A stretch of DNA of 64,000 nucleotides from Xenorhabdus budapestensis (GCF_002632465.1 NZ_NIBS01000001.1:31830-95829), one strand, 5' to 3'; counted from the first letter of the stretch, positions 53,626 through 62,388 are shown. The notes: generated from the letters alone by a model not told the origin. A program made the numbers and translations.

Positions 53626-53853
53626 ATGAGAACTGTAGCTGTTTTTAAAAATGGTAATAATCGTGCTATCCGTTTACCTAAAGATCTGGATTTTGAGGGA
53701 GTGAATGAATTGGAAATTATCCGAGAAGGAGAGACCATTATATTACGCCCAGTAAAACCTAGCTGGCATTCATTTTTATCAGAGGATAAGGCGGACGAAG
53801 ATTTTCTATCTGAACGACCGGATATTATTGAGGAAGGACGTTTTACGTTATGA
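53626..53853 (+). CDS. vapB: VapB-type antitoxin (AbrB/SpoVT fold)
   Basis: A 75-residue antitoxin. The N-terminal half, MRTVAVFKNGNNRAIRLPKDLDF, is the swapped-hairpin AbrB-type DNA-binding domain of VapB/VagC proteins; the C-terminal half would wrap the toxin active site. I chose the ATG at 53626, with TAGGAG seven bases upstream, over an upstream start that would add 24 unrelated residues. It overlaps vapC by four bases (ATGA), so the pair is coupled. It is absent from this position in E. coli. Confidence 0.92.
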   Translation: MRTVAVFKNGNNRAIRLPKDLDFEGVNELEIIREGETIILRPVKPSWHSFLSEDKADEDFLSERPDIIEEGRFTL

Positions 53854-54275
53854 AAAAGCTTTACATGTTGGATACTAACATTTGTTCATTCATTATGCGT
53901 GAGCCGCCTATTGCGGTGATAAACCAATTACAGAAATGTGTAATGAACAACTATCCAATTGTGGTATCTGCTATTACTTATTCGGAAATGCGTTTCGGGG
54001 CAATTGGGGAAAAAGCCTCTCCGAAACATGGTGTATTAGTGGACGAATTTTGTAAACGTTTGGATGGAATCTTATCGTGGGATAAATCTGCGGTGGACGC
54101 AACAACAAAAGTAAAAGTTGCTTTGACTTCTGCGGGCACATCAATCGGACATAATGATACCGCCATTGCAGGGCACGCCCTGTCTGTGGGAGCTATATTA
54201 GTAACAAACAATACCCGTGAATTTTCGCGTGTAATTGGGTTGCCTTTAGAAGATTGGACTGAAATATATCAATAA
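53850..54275 (+). CDS. vapC: VapC toxin, PIN-domain ribonuclease
   Basis: A 141-residue PIN nuclease. Active-site acids are Asp8 in MLDTN, Glu46 in TYSEM and Asp103 in GHNDTAIAGHA; ILVTNNTREFSRV is the fourth motif. Close relatives (VapC of Salmonella and Shigella) cleave initiator tRNA in the anticodon loop; that activity is inferred by family. It is neutralised by VapB, encoded immediately upstream. Confidence 0.92.
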   Translation: MKKLYMLDTNICSFIMREPPIAVINQLQKCVMNNYPIVVSAITYSEMRFGAIGEKASPKHGVLVDEFCKRLDGILSWDKSAVDATTKVKVALTSAGTSIGHNDTAIAGHALSVGAILVTNNTREFSRVIGLPLEDWTEIYQ

Positions 54276-54358
54276 AATCATAATGAAATTAATCGAGAAA
54301 CTGATCCAAACTTTCAATACAGTATTGGATCAGTTCTGAATTTACTAAAGATGATTGC

Positions 54359-55249
54359 CTACTTCCGCAAGCGGCGCTGCGTATAAAGCGCATCCAGCGT
54401 AAACAGAATCAGAGCAGCCCAAATAAAGCCAAAAGTGATCAAACGATCTGGCCCAATCTTCTCACCATAAACCAGAGTTGCTAACAAGAACATTATGGTT
54501 GGACCAAGATACTGGAAGAAACCCAGCGTGGACAAACGTAGATGTGCAGCCGCTGCGGTAAAAAGCAACAGTGGCACCGTCGTAATAATACCGGCTGCAA
54601 TCAGCATCAGATTCAAGGAATAGGTATTATCTAACATGTTGCTGGTCGGGCTGTCGGTGAAGAACAGCAGATAACTCAGAGCGACAGGGAATACCCAGAC
54701 TGTCTCAATTAACATGCCCGTTTGTGCATCCACCCCTAGCTTTTTGCGGATCAAACCGTAGACGGCAAATGTTGTCGCTAAATACAGGCCAATCACAGGT
54801 ACAGAGCCAAATTGCACGACTTGGATGAGTACTCCTGTAAAGGCTAAAGCCACGGCAATCCACTGTATCCGCCGGAACCGCTCACCGAGGAACATCATAC
54901 CAAGTAACACACTCACCAAAGGGTTAATAAAATACCCCAGACTTGCTTCAAGAAGATGGTTATTATTGACTGCCCAGATATAAGTTAGCCAGTTACTGGT
55001 AATCGTGAAGGCAGTAAAACCTAACAGTAGCAAGATTTTGGGTTGACGGACAACTACCCAGGCCTGACGCCAGTGACGAGTTACTGTCAACATCAGCACC
55101 ATAAAAAATACAGACCATATAACACGGTGCGATACGATTTCATCGGGGGGAACATATTGTATGCTTTTGAAGTAGATGGGAGCTAACCCCCAAATCAGGT
55201 AGGCACCTAAGGCATACAGGATACCTTTGGCTGTCTGTGGTTTGTTCAT
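54359..55249 (-). CDS. rarD: RarD, EamA-family transporter
   Basis: A 296-residue drug/metabolite transporter with about ten hydrophobic helices. It begins with MNKPQTAKGILYALGAYLIWGLAPIYFKSI, the RarD family signature, and contains two EamA repeats. E. coli RarD was named for chloramphenicol resistance, but its physiological substrate is unknown. It is the last gene syntenic with E. coli; downstream genes are accessory. Confidence 0.92.
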   Translation of the reverse strand: MNKPQTAKGILYALGAYLIWGLAPIYFKSIQYVPPDEIVSHRVIWSVFFMVLMLTVTRHWRQAWVVVRQPKILLLLGFTAFTITSNWLTYIWAVNNNHLLEASLGYFINPLVSVLLGMMFLGERFRRIQWIAVALAFTGVLIQVVQFGSVPVIGLYLATTFAVYGLIRKKLGVDAQTGMLIETVWVFPVALSYLLFFTDSPTSNMLDNTYSLNLMLIAAGIITTVPLLLFTAAAAHLRLSTLGFFQYLGPTIMFLLATLVYGEKIGPDRLITFGFIWAALILFTLDALYTQRRLRK

Positions 55250-55550
55250 AATATCCTTGAATGTTCAGAGAGTGTTCAGAAAAAGTGGGAAGAGCTTGTT
55301 AGATGTTAGCCCATAGAGCCGTACAATGTGTCACTGGGTTAAGTAATTTACAAGAAATTAATGATGTAAATAATAAAGAAAATTTCCCAATCGGATTTTT
55401 AGACAATTATGCTGAATAATATTTTATTATAAAAATAATAAACTAGATTTATGCGGAAAACTCATTTATTACATAAGTAGTCTGAATGTTGGAGAGGATC
55501 TAACAGTGAACCACGTTGGCAAGCGATGTTGACATATTTACACTATCAAA
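55250..55550. other. AT-rich spacer at the core/accessory boundary
   Basis: About 300 bases between rarD and the next gene with no coding frame, terminator or repeat that I can support. It separates the conserved block from the variable Rhs region. Confidence 0.4.
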
Positions 55551-56366
55551 CTATCTGAATCCCATCATCGTTCTAATTGGTATTTCAGATTTATCAGGGC
55601 AATCTAGTCCTCGTATTTTGACTGCAAGATCGTTATTTCTCAACTCATTACATAGTTGTGCAATGTCTTTCGGAGTCCAATAGATATTTTTTCCATATCC
55701 TATTCTCTGAATTGGGTTTAATAAACTTTCCACACCACCCGCTGTTAATATTCTGGCAACTATTGTTGCGCAATTTTTACTGAAAGTACTATAGCTATGG
55801 CTCACATGATAGTTGCCATATGTTTTCCCAATATAGATTTCATTCTTTTTTGCCTGCATTTTTTCAACATCTAAGTTGATAAGCAAATATTCCAGATGGG
55901 GTTGTAGTATAAAATCTTTCTGAATATTATCGAAGGTTCCTGCAAATGATAAGCCTCCTCGATACCTGTTGGGATCAGAATAGAAACTGACATAATTATT
56001 ATCTGTTGGAGATGGTGGATGCTGTATGGATGTTGAAGGCCAATCTCTTTCAGTAACGTTGTAAGGAGCAGGAGAACCGGCACCCCGTGAGAAGATAGAA
56101 CCCCTTGAAGGACTTCTTTCATGTCTTGAAAAAATGGAAGAAGCTGAACGTCTCCTTTCAGTTGGTGGTATGGGGCTTGCTGGTGTGGAATTTGGCGGCG
56201 TTGGGGGTTCCGTAACCCCAATTGGCCAGGGGCATCTGGGTACTCCACCAATATAGATAGCGGCATGCCCTGCAACAAATTTGTGGCAGGGATACCAAAT
56301 ATAGACAACGGCAGAGACGGGAGTCCCCGCGAGGATTTTTTGTTCTGCTTTGGTTCTTGGGGTCAT
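55551..56366 (-). CDS. Unrecognised protein, possible permuted papain-fold effector
   Basis: A 271-residue protein that I do not recognise by name. An N-terminal segment has VAGHAAIYIGG (His34); a Pro/Ser/Arg-rich linker (about residues 50-120) contains a repeated SIFSR; the C-terminal part has YVSFYSD and SKNCATIVARILTAGG (Cys199). A His in a beta strand followed much later by Asn-Cys at a helix start is the order seen in circularly permuted NlpC/P60-like enzymes (YaeF/YiiX, LRAT). No signal peptide is visible. Its location near an Rhs/VgrG cassette suggests an effector, but no partner immunity gene is evident. The ribosome site is weak. Confidence 0.65.
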   Translation of the reverse strand: MTPRTKAEQKILAGTPVSAVVYIWYPCHKFVAGHAAIYIGGVPRCPWPIGVTEPPTPPNSTPASPIPPTERRRSASSIFSRHERSPSRGSIFSRGAGSPAPYNVTERDWPSTSIQHPPSPTDNNYVSFYSDPNRYRGGLSFAGTFDNIQKDFILQPHLEYLLINLDVEKMQAKKNEIYIGKTYGNYHVSHSYSTFSKNCATIVARILTAGGVESLLNPIQRIGYGKNIYWTPKDIAQLCNELRNNDLAVKIRGLDCPDKSEIPIRTMMGFR

Positions 56367-56535
56367 AGCTTGTTCTCTGGCTGGTTTATTGATTGATGTT
56401 TCAATAAATAACTTTGTAAGACAAGTTGTTGCGACTTTTTGGTATTGCCGGAATTGGCGATTGTTAAGATGAGCGCGGTGTAATGACTGATGCAGTATGA
56501 TTTATCATATACCCAGAGTGGTGGCTTGTTAATAG

Positions 56536-56820
56536 ATGATTTTGGCTATTTGGGGGAGTATTTTAAATAAAATAGTCAAAACAGAACGTTATTACACCGT
56601 GGGATACGTGCCGCAAAATGGCAGGCCGAACCCCAGACCCGCGATAAATTTAACGGGAAGATGGCTTAAAGCGGTGGGCTTTGAGATTGGCGGCACACTC
56701 ACCGTTAAGATTATGGAGGGCTGTCTGGTGCTCATTCCTGACAGCGATGACACCCGCAGCATCAAGCAGTAGTACCAACGCCCGCAAGACCAGCTCAGTG
56801 AGATTAAGCTCAGGATGTGA
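56536..56820 (+). pseudogene. Truncated SymE-like copy
   Basis: A broken relative of the intact symE 432 bases downstream. From TERYYTVGYVPQN the two copies run in parallel, but here an in-frame TAG follows DDTRSIKQ (56770-56772) where the intact copy reads CAG, and a further TGA follows. The N-terminal 20 codons are unrelated to the intact copy and no good ribosome site precedes the ATG. A 78-residue product is possible. If expressed it would lack the C-terminal helix. Confidence 0.75.
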
Positions 56821-56896
56821 TTTGCCGCATTCTGGATATGGCAATCACACAAGAGAAGATTAAACAGGCAATTAATATAACACGCTAATATTTAAC

Positions 56897-56930
56897 GCAT
56901 TCTGACCGTGTTGGAGCACGACCAGAATGC
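56897..56930 (+). other. Hairpin in the symE 5' leader
   Basis: GCATTCTG-AC-CGTG, loop TTGGAG, CACG-AC-CAGAATGC: twelve pairs with a symmetric AC/AC internal loop, ending 20 bases before the symE ribosome site. It could be a leader structure or part of the region paired by a SymR-like antisense RNA, as regulates E. coli symE. Confidence 0.6.
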
Positions 56931-56961
56931 TAACCACAAGCAACTAAGTAGGAGTTGAATG

Positions 56962-57282
56962 ATGGCTAAGGCGCATTCTAAGCAAAACCGGGTGGTAAAT
57001 AAAGCTGCCAAAACAGAACGTTATTACACCGTGGGATACGTCCCGCAAAATAACAAAGCCACAGCACCGCCTGCGATACACCTGAAAGGGCAATGGCTTA
57101 AAGCGGCGGGCTTTGATAAGGGCTGCACACTCACCGTTAAAATCATGGATGGTTGTCTGGTGCTGATCCCTGACAGCGATGACACCCGCACTATCAAGCA
57201 ACAGTATCAGCGCCAGCAAGACCAGCTCAGTGAAATTAAGCTGCGGATGCGGGAACTGATTGGGGATTATCAGGCGGGATAA
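56962..57282 (+). CDS. symE: SymE-like toxin, type I system
   Basis: A 106-residue SymE homologue with the AbrB-related SpoVT fold: TERYYTVGYVPQN, AIHLKGQWLKAAGF and GCLVLIPDSDD are the family core, followed by a Gln-rich helical tail. E. coli SymE is an SOS-induced toxin repressed by the antisense RNA SymR; it affects RNA or the nucleoid. I chose the second ATG, with TAGGAG seven bases upstream; ATG at 56959 is an alternative. I saw no LexA box upstream. A broken copy precedes it. Confidence 0.85.
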   Translation: MAKAHSKQNRVVNKAAKTERYYTVGYVPQNNKATAPPAIHLKGQWLKAAGFDKGCTLTVKIMDGCLVLIPDSDDTRTIKQQYQRQQDQLSEIKLRMRELIGDYQAG

Positions 57283-57287
57283 TGATA

Positions 57288-57326
57288 AAAAAGCCGGAAG
57301 ATCGCAGAGATCTTTCCGGCTTTTAA
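57288..57326. terminator. Bidirectional terminator between symE and the Rhs operon
   Basis: AAAAAAGCCGGAAGATC, five-base loop, GATCTTTCCGGCTTTT with a single bulge. T runs follow on both strands, so it can end symE from the left and the vgrG-Rhs-immunity transcript from the right. Confidence 0.85.
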
Positions 57327-57478
57327 AATGGACAGACTAAATAATTTTGACTTGTAATATATAAGTTAGTTTACTTATTACATGCTATTCAATATTTCAT
57401 CTAGCCAACTACTATTTTTCCTTTCACACTCTATATTGCCGACAAAGAAAAACAGATCATTGGTTTTTATATCTATAA

Positions 57479-57847
57479 TCAGATAAATTTTGATTCCCAG
57501 ACACGAAAAATACTTCCATATTGTTCATGATCTGGATTTGCAAATGGCACTTTTTCTATGACGAGTTTCAAAATTAGAAAGAGATCTTTTCTTAATTCAT
57601 CGTCACTTCTATATTTTTCAATACCTACTGTATATTGGAAAAGTGCATCTTTATTCGGTATTTCAACTAATTCATAAGGTTGAATATTATCTTCATCACT
57701 GGCCATAATTAATACTGAATCACCGATAGGACATTCCATATCAACTTTTTCAAGCTCTTCTATTATTGCTTGAATATCGCCAAATACGCGTCTATAAGCT
57801 TTTGTATAAGCCCTATTTTTGGAAACAACAACAATTGAAAATTTCAT
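57479..57847 (-). CDS. Presumed immunity protein to the Rhs toxin
   Basis: A 122-residue protein of unknown family starting MKFSIVVVSKNRAYTK. It begins one base after the Rhs stop codon (TAATATG), so it is translationally coupled to the effector, the usual place of a cognate immunity gene. Its composition is acidic in the middle (VDMECPIGDSVLIMASDEDNI) and it has no signal peptide, fitting a cytoplasmic inhibitor of a nuclease. A further open frame of about 48 codons continues in another frame beyond its stop, so the gene may have lost its C-terminus by frameshift. Function is inferred from position. Confidence 0.7.
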   Translation of the reverse strand: MKFSIVVVSKNRAYTKAYRRVFGDIQAIIEELEKVDMECPIGDSVLIMASDEDNIQPYELVEIPNKDALFQYTVGIEKYRSDDELRKDLFLILKLVIEKVPFANPDHEQYGSIFRVWESKFI

Positions 57848-57848
57848 A

Positions 57849-60800
57849 TTAATGATATACCGGATTAAATAGTGGCTTATGACCAAAAATTTTCTTATAT
57901 GTCTTAATGTAACGAAGTTCCACGGACTTGGCAGCAGCTTTACCTGCAACAGTTGCTAGGTGTTCAATGTAAACTTTAATTCCTAACTTATCAAATTTTC
58001 GCTGATGCTCTGCAAATCTTGTCATATATCCACGACCAGTTTCTCCAAAGTGAAGTATACGCCCTGGTGAATACCCTGGTGCATATCCTCCGACAACTTC
58101 AACTTCACGGATTACGTAAACATCATGTGGGCCCGTTGCTAATTTGCTATTGCCATGAATACGACCAGTGGTAGCTTTTACCCAGTCTGAAAAATTACTT
58201 CTAGGTCCTTGTCCCCAAGATTGAGAACGGGTGTGAGCAACCCACTGCTGCATGCTCATTTGTCCGCCACTATTTTTATAATCCTTCCATTTACTTAGTC
58301 GCTCTTGTAAACGGGGATTAATATGACACCCTGCCAATCCTAAGGGGTCTACCCATCCTGTTGGATTCTTAACGTATGCATACGGATTCTCACCGCCTGC
58401 CAGCCCCAACGGGTCCGGCATCAGGTACACACTCGCCACCGGCGAGTAATACCGGAACCGATTGTAGACCAGCCCGCTTTCTTCATCCAGCCACTGCCCT
58501 GCGAATTTTAGTCCCGGATCAAATTTTGAATTTTCTCCCACGACTCCAAGTCGCATTCCATACAGGGAATGCACAGGTTGGCGCCAGACCCGATGCCCTT
58601 GCGAATCAAACAACGCTAGTGGTTCCCCAGTTGGGGCACAGATGGCATAGTGCGTCTGGATTTCACTCGCAATCAATTCATCACAGTTTTCTGGATCAGG
58701 TGTGAAAAACTGAACCTGCTGCGCCAGCAATTGCCAGCCATCAAACACCAGATGCCGGATGCTGTACAGCCGATTGTGCCGATACTCGCGGATTTCTGCC
58801 GGCACATCGCCATCCCACAAATATGTTGTGCTCATTCCGGCTTGCTGGCAAATTTTCTCAGTTCGCCGCCCGAAGGCATCGTAGCGATAATCCCACTGCT
58901 GGCCGCCCGGTGTCAGCACGCCGATGAGTTGATTCTGGCTGTTCCAGCGGAACTTGGTCAACTGAGAACGATGGCCTTCCTGCCACAACTGCATGGCAGT
59001 CATCCGCCCCTCATCATCATACTCAAACAGATGCTGGCCGAGCTGGCGTAACCGGTGGCCCTTCTGGTAGAGCCGCTCCCCGTCAATCTCATTGAGCCCG
59101 TCAAAACGGCGGGATGGGTAACCGCAGGCATCATATTGATAATGTTCCCGCAACCGATCACCATCACTGACTGAGGTCACTTGTCCATTACCATTAACCA
59201 CATAACGTAACCACTGCCGTTCATCATTCGCCGCTACCAGGTTAAGTGCATCGTCGTAACGATATTCGCGATCTAATCCTGCTAATGTCGGTTGCGGGAT
59301 ATCTGCCACTTCATGAGCAGCAAAAAACTCAGTGTTACGTCCGGCACGTTGGGAAGTGAGCAGCCCCATTAACGAGTGCTCCTGACGCAGGATAAAACCC
59401 TTATCAGACTGGCGATGCCATTCGTTTCCATCCTTATCCCGCTCAAAGGTCAGAGAATGGTCACCATTGATTGCCAGTAAACTCAGCTCTCCAACTTTAT
59501 TAACAGCGGTTTTTGCCTGCCAGAGTCGGCCGTCGTGTGTATGAAGCTGCCTTTCTGTTGTGGTGTTATCAGGATATTCGCGGCGAATTTCCCCGTGTGG
59601 TTGGGTTTCCCGGATAATACGGCCTTGCTCATCGTATTCGAATGTTAAAGGAGTAGTGTCAGGCGCGGTGATTTCCAGCAGACGTCCGATGAGGTCATAG
59701 CTGTAGTTGGTGGTTCCTTCCGGTGTATGTACGGCTGTCAGTCGTTGTGCGGCATCGTATTCGTAGCGAGTGATATTGCCTAGCGCATCACGCTTTTCAA
59801 TGCAGTTTCCGTTAAGGTCATAAGCGTAATGCCATTGGGTATCCGCATAGTCGGTTTCAGTAATCACCTGCCCGTCTGCATCCAGTGTATAGCGGTAGCT
59901 TTCCCCTTGTGGCGTGATCACTTCCAACAATTGCAGACTGTCAGAGTCATAACGGTACTGCCAGCGGTTTCCTTCTCCATCCACACGTGCGAGAGGTAAA
60001 TCAAATGGCCCGTATTCAATCTGCCATTTTACGCCATGAGCATCTGTCCATTCGGTCAGATTGCCGTGACGATCATGGCGGAAACGCTCAATACTGTTAT
60101 TGGGTCGGTCACTTAAAGAAATGCGGTGATGACGATCATAATCCCAACGCCAAAGGGCACCACCGCCAGTCGTCATTCGGCGCAGACGATCCTGGCTGTC
60201 ATAACCCAGTTGCAGACTGCGGTTTTCTTCATCAAACAACTTAGTCAGGCGTTGATGACGGTCATACTCCCAACTGCGCTTATTGCCATCACTGTCTTCT
60301 ACGGCGGTGATCAAGCCAAACTCGTTACGGGTCAGAGTGGTCTTATGCCCATCTGGTGCGATAAAACATTCAGGATTACCTTTATTGTCGAATTGTTGCC
60401 ACCAAACTCGTCCGAGTGGGTCTGTCATGCTGATAAGGCGATCGGCATCATCATAGTGATAACGCCATGTTGCCCCGATGGCATTAGTAAAAGCGGTCAC
60501 TAATCCGGTATCTGCGAGGTAATCAAGGGTAATAATTTCGCCTTTTGGTAAAATCTGGCGGCGCAAATTTCCCCATTCATCGTATTCATAGCGCGTGACA
60601 CTACCGCATGGTGTTTCCACCTGGGTTACTTGTTGCTCATCATTGTAATGCCAGGTCGTCGTATGGCCTTGTGGCGTGGTTGAATGGGTGATGCCTGGTT
60701 CATAGGAGAGATGAACCGGATAGAAACCCCCAGATCCGACGCTATAAATACAGCGCCCCTGCTCATCATAAACGTAATCCACCGCAGTTTGATCATGATC

Positions 60801-62375
60801 AGACCACTGGCTTATTAAGCCTTGTTCGTTGTATTCATAAAACAGGTGATAGGTTTGTGTACTGTCTGCATCAGCCAGCCAGTCGTTATCGTGATAACCG
60901 TAACGCGCCAGCATCTCATTCAGGCCATTATCGGTACGATGGATCTCTTCCAGTAATCCATTTTCGCGGTATAGCAACACTAATTCCGGGCCATCGCTAT
61001 GGGTAACCTTAACCAATTGCTGCTGTTCACTGTAATGAAACTGGATGGTGTTATCGTTATTGTCGCGATATTCGGTCAGCCACAAACGTTGGGTGCTCTC
61101 TTTGTCTGGGTCAGCCTCCGTGGTTGTAGGGAAGACAGTTGTAGGAAAGACAGTCGCGGGGAAGGTAAAATATTTACTGATTAAGCTGTCGCGATCACTC
61201 AGGATAAGGCCTTGCTTATATCGGCTCAGTCTGAAATTGGGGTGTTCAGGGTTGATACTGTGGTCATAACTGGCTGGCAGGGCAAAGAAGAGTGAAGCGC
61301 CTTCGGTTGTCAAAATTTCTATTCGATCCCCTGTAACAAGGACACATTCGGAGAAGTTATCCAGCCAGTTTTCCCCTAGCAATCCGCGATGACCGGGTGA
61401 CCAGCTGCGAATAAATTGCAGCGGTATCGTCTGCCCTAATTCGATATCGGTACGCTGGTCAAACAGAGCGCCGGTGGTAACGTCTATTGGATCGCCCGTA
61501 AAGAATTTCTTGACACTTTCCGTATAACGCTTCAGGCCTTTATTATGTTTAAAAGCATGTTTGACGCAACCGATGGTTTTGAGTGTGGCGATATCTTTGA
61601 TTTTTCCGGGGACATTTTTGATTTTTTTAGCGGCCGTTTCAGCACCTTTTTTAGCTCCTTTGATAGCCGCTTTCCGGCCTACTTTAGTAAATAGTTTTGC
61701 AAAGCCTTTTACGGCTCCTCGTGATGGCGGAACGAGAAATTCTACTGCAACAAGCAATGCACGCTGCCAGGCTGAAAACTCTTCTTGTATATCAAGGTAT
61801 GTGCCCTGACCAGAACCAATAAAGACTTTGCTTGCACCACCTTTGATAGTTGAGCCACACTCCAGTTTATCCTTGATTCGTGCGGCGGGCTTTTCGTTGA
61901 TAAAGACGCTTTCACTGCCCTGAGCGATGCGTGGTGCTGGATGATTTTTGCAAGCTGCTGTGTCTAACTCCACACGCGCCGCTGGTTTGCCTTCAATAAA
62001 GACATTAGGTGAACCTGTGGCAATCATCCCGGCTGGCGGGTTACAACTATCGATAGCGTCTGTAACGGCTGAACTGGCTTTGCCTATTACATCACCCAGC
62101 GCTATTGTCCCCAGCGTGCCGAGAGCCATAATTGCAACGGTCGCCAGCCCGCCGGTTGCACCTATCAGAAATGCAGCAGCTCCAAAAACCGCGGCACCGA
62201 TCAACGCGCCCACAACCACGCCTGCAAGTGCCCCTAAAAAACTTTTATGCTGAATAGGATCACCCTCACGTGCAGCCGCAGGGCCAAGCTCTCGTGCTAT
62301 CGGTTGAAGTTGCTTACTGGCATGAGTCGCACCTACCCGCGCAGTGCGAAGAGCAATTTCATCCATCAATCCCAT
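57849..62375 (-). CDS. PAAR-Rhs type VI effector with a GIY-YIG-like toxin tail
   Basis: A 1508-residue polymorphic toxin. Residues 1-45 form a pre-PAAR region, 46-96 are two membrane helices, and 107-190 a PAAR spike domain (NPPAGMIATGSPNVFIEGKPAAR). About residues 300-1340 are Rhs/YD repeats that build a cocoon shell. The core ends at DPLGLAG, after which 159 residues form the variable toxin (57852-58328). The tail has VYVIRE, ILHFGETGRGYMTRFAEH, KSVELRYIK and PLFNP, the order of GIY-YIG nuclease motifs. I chose the ATG at 62375, with AGGAGG six bases upstream. It lies after the chaperone gene and before the immunity gene. Confidence 0.93.
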   Translation of the reverse strand: MGLMDEIALRTARVGATHASKQLQPIARELGPAAAREGDPIQHKSFLGALAGVVVGALIGAAVFGAAAFLIGATGGLATVAIMALGTLGTIALGDVIGKASSAVTDAIDSCNPPAGMIATGSPNVFIEGKPAARVELDTAACKNHPAPRIAQGSESVFINEKPAARIKDKLECGSTIKGGASKVFIGSGQGTYLDIQEEFSAWQRALLVAVEFLVPPSRGAVKGFAKLFTKVGRKAAIKGAKKGAETAAKKIKNVPGKIKDIATLKTIGCVKHAFKHNKGLKRYTESVKKFFTGDPIDVTTGALFDQRTDIELGQTIPLQFIRSWSPGHRGLLGENWLDNFSECVLVTGDRIEILTTEGASLFFALPASYDHSINPEHPNFRLSRYKQGLILSDRDSLISKYFTFPATVFPTTVFPTTTEADPDKESTQRLWLTEYRDNNDNTIQFHYSEQQQLVKVTHSDGPELVLLYRENGLLEEIHRTDNGLNEMLARYGYHDNDWLADADSTQTYHLFYEYNEQGLISQWSDHDQTAVDYVYDEQGRCIYSVGSGGFYPVHLSYEPGITHSTTPQGHTTTWHYNDEQQVTQVETPCGSVTRYEYDEWGNLRRQILPKGEIITLDYLADTGLVTAFTNAIGATWRYHYDDADRLISMTDPLGRVWWQQFDNKGNPECFIAPDGHKTTLTRNEFGLITAVEDSDGNKRSWEYDRHQRLTKLFDEENRSLQLGYDSQDRLRRMTTGGGALWRWDYDRHHRISLSDRPNNSIERFRHDRHGNLTEWTDAHGVKWQIEYGPFDLPLARVDGEGNRWQYRYDSDSLQLLEVITPQGESYRYTLDADGQVITETDYADTQWHYAYDLNGNCIEKRDALGNITRYEYDAAQRLTAVHTPEGTTNYSYDLIGRLLEITAPDTTPLTFEYDEQGRIIRETQPHGEIRREYPDNTTTERQLHTHDGRLWQAKTAVNKVGELSLLAINGDHSLTFERDKDGNEWHRQSDKGFILRQEHSLMGLLTSQRAGRNTEFFAAHEVADIPQPTLAGLDREYRYDDALNLVAANDERQWLRYVVNGNGQVTSVSDGDRLREHYQYDACGYPSRRFDGLNEIDGERLYQKGHRLRQLGQHLFEYDDEGRMTAMQLWQEGHRSQLTKFRWNSQNQLIGVLTPGGQQWDYRYDAFGRRTEKICQQAGMSTTYLWDGDVPAEIREYRHNRLYSIRHLVFDGWQLLAQQVQFFTPDPENCDELIASEIQTHYAICAPTGEPLALFDSQGHRVWRQPVHSLYGMRLGVVGENSKFDPGLKFAGQWLDEESGLVYNRFRYYSPVASVYLMPDPLGLAGGENPYAYVKNPTGWVDPLGLAGCHINPRLQERLSKWKDYKNSGGQMSMQQWVAHTRSQSWGQGPRSNFSDWVKATTGRIHGNSKLATGPHDVYVIREVEVVGGYAPGYSPGRILHFGETGRGYMTRFAEHQRKFDKLGIKVYIEHLATVAGKAAAKSVELRYIKTYKKIFGHKPLFNPVYH
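57852..58328 (-). other. Rhs C-terminal toxin domain
   Basis: The 159 codons after the conserved DPLGLAG junction. Within the last 90 residues, VYVI, then HFGET (in place of YIGKT), the Arg of MTRFAEH, the Glu of SVELRYIK and the Asn of PLFNP fall in the order of the GIY-YIG nuclease fold (catalytic Arg, metal-binding Glu). The first 60 residues are probably a linker or an autocleavage-released lead segment. Nuclease activity is inferred. Confidence 0.65.
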
Positions 62376-62388
62376 AACTGACCTCCTG

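Noticed and set aside
55871-56308. 145-codon minus-strand frame overlapping the orphan protein
   Set aside because: It overlaps the Pro/Ser-rich linker of the longer gene in another frame and starts inside it; its repetitive composition explains the open frame.
60126-60503. Plus-strand frames within the Rhs gene
   Set aside because: They are antisense to YD repeats; repeats make long antisense frames common.
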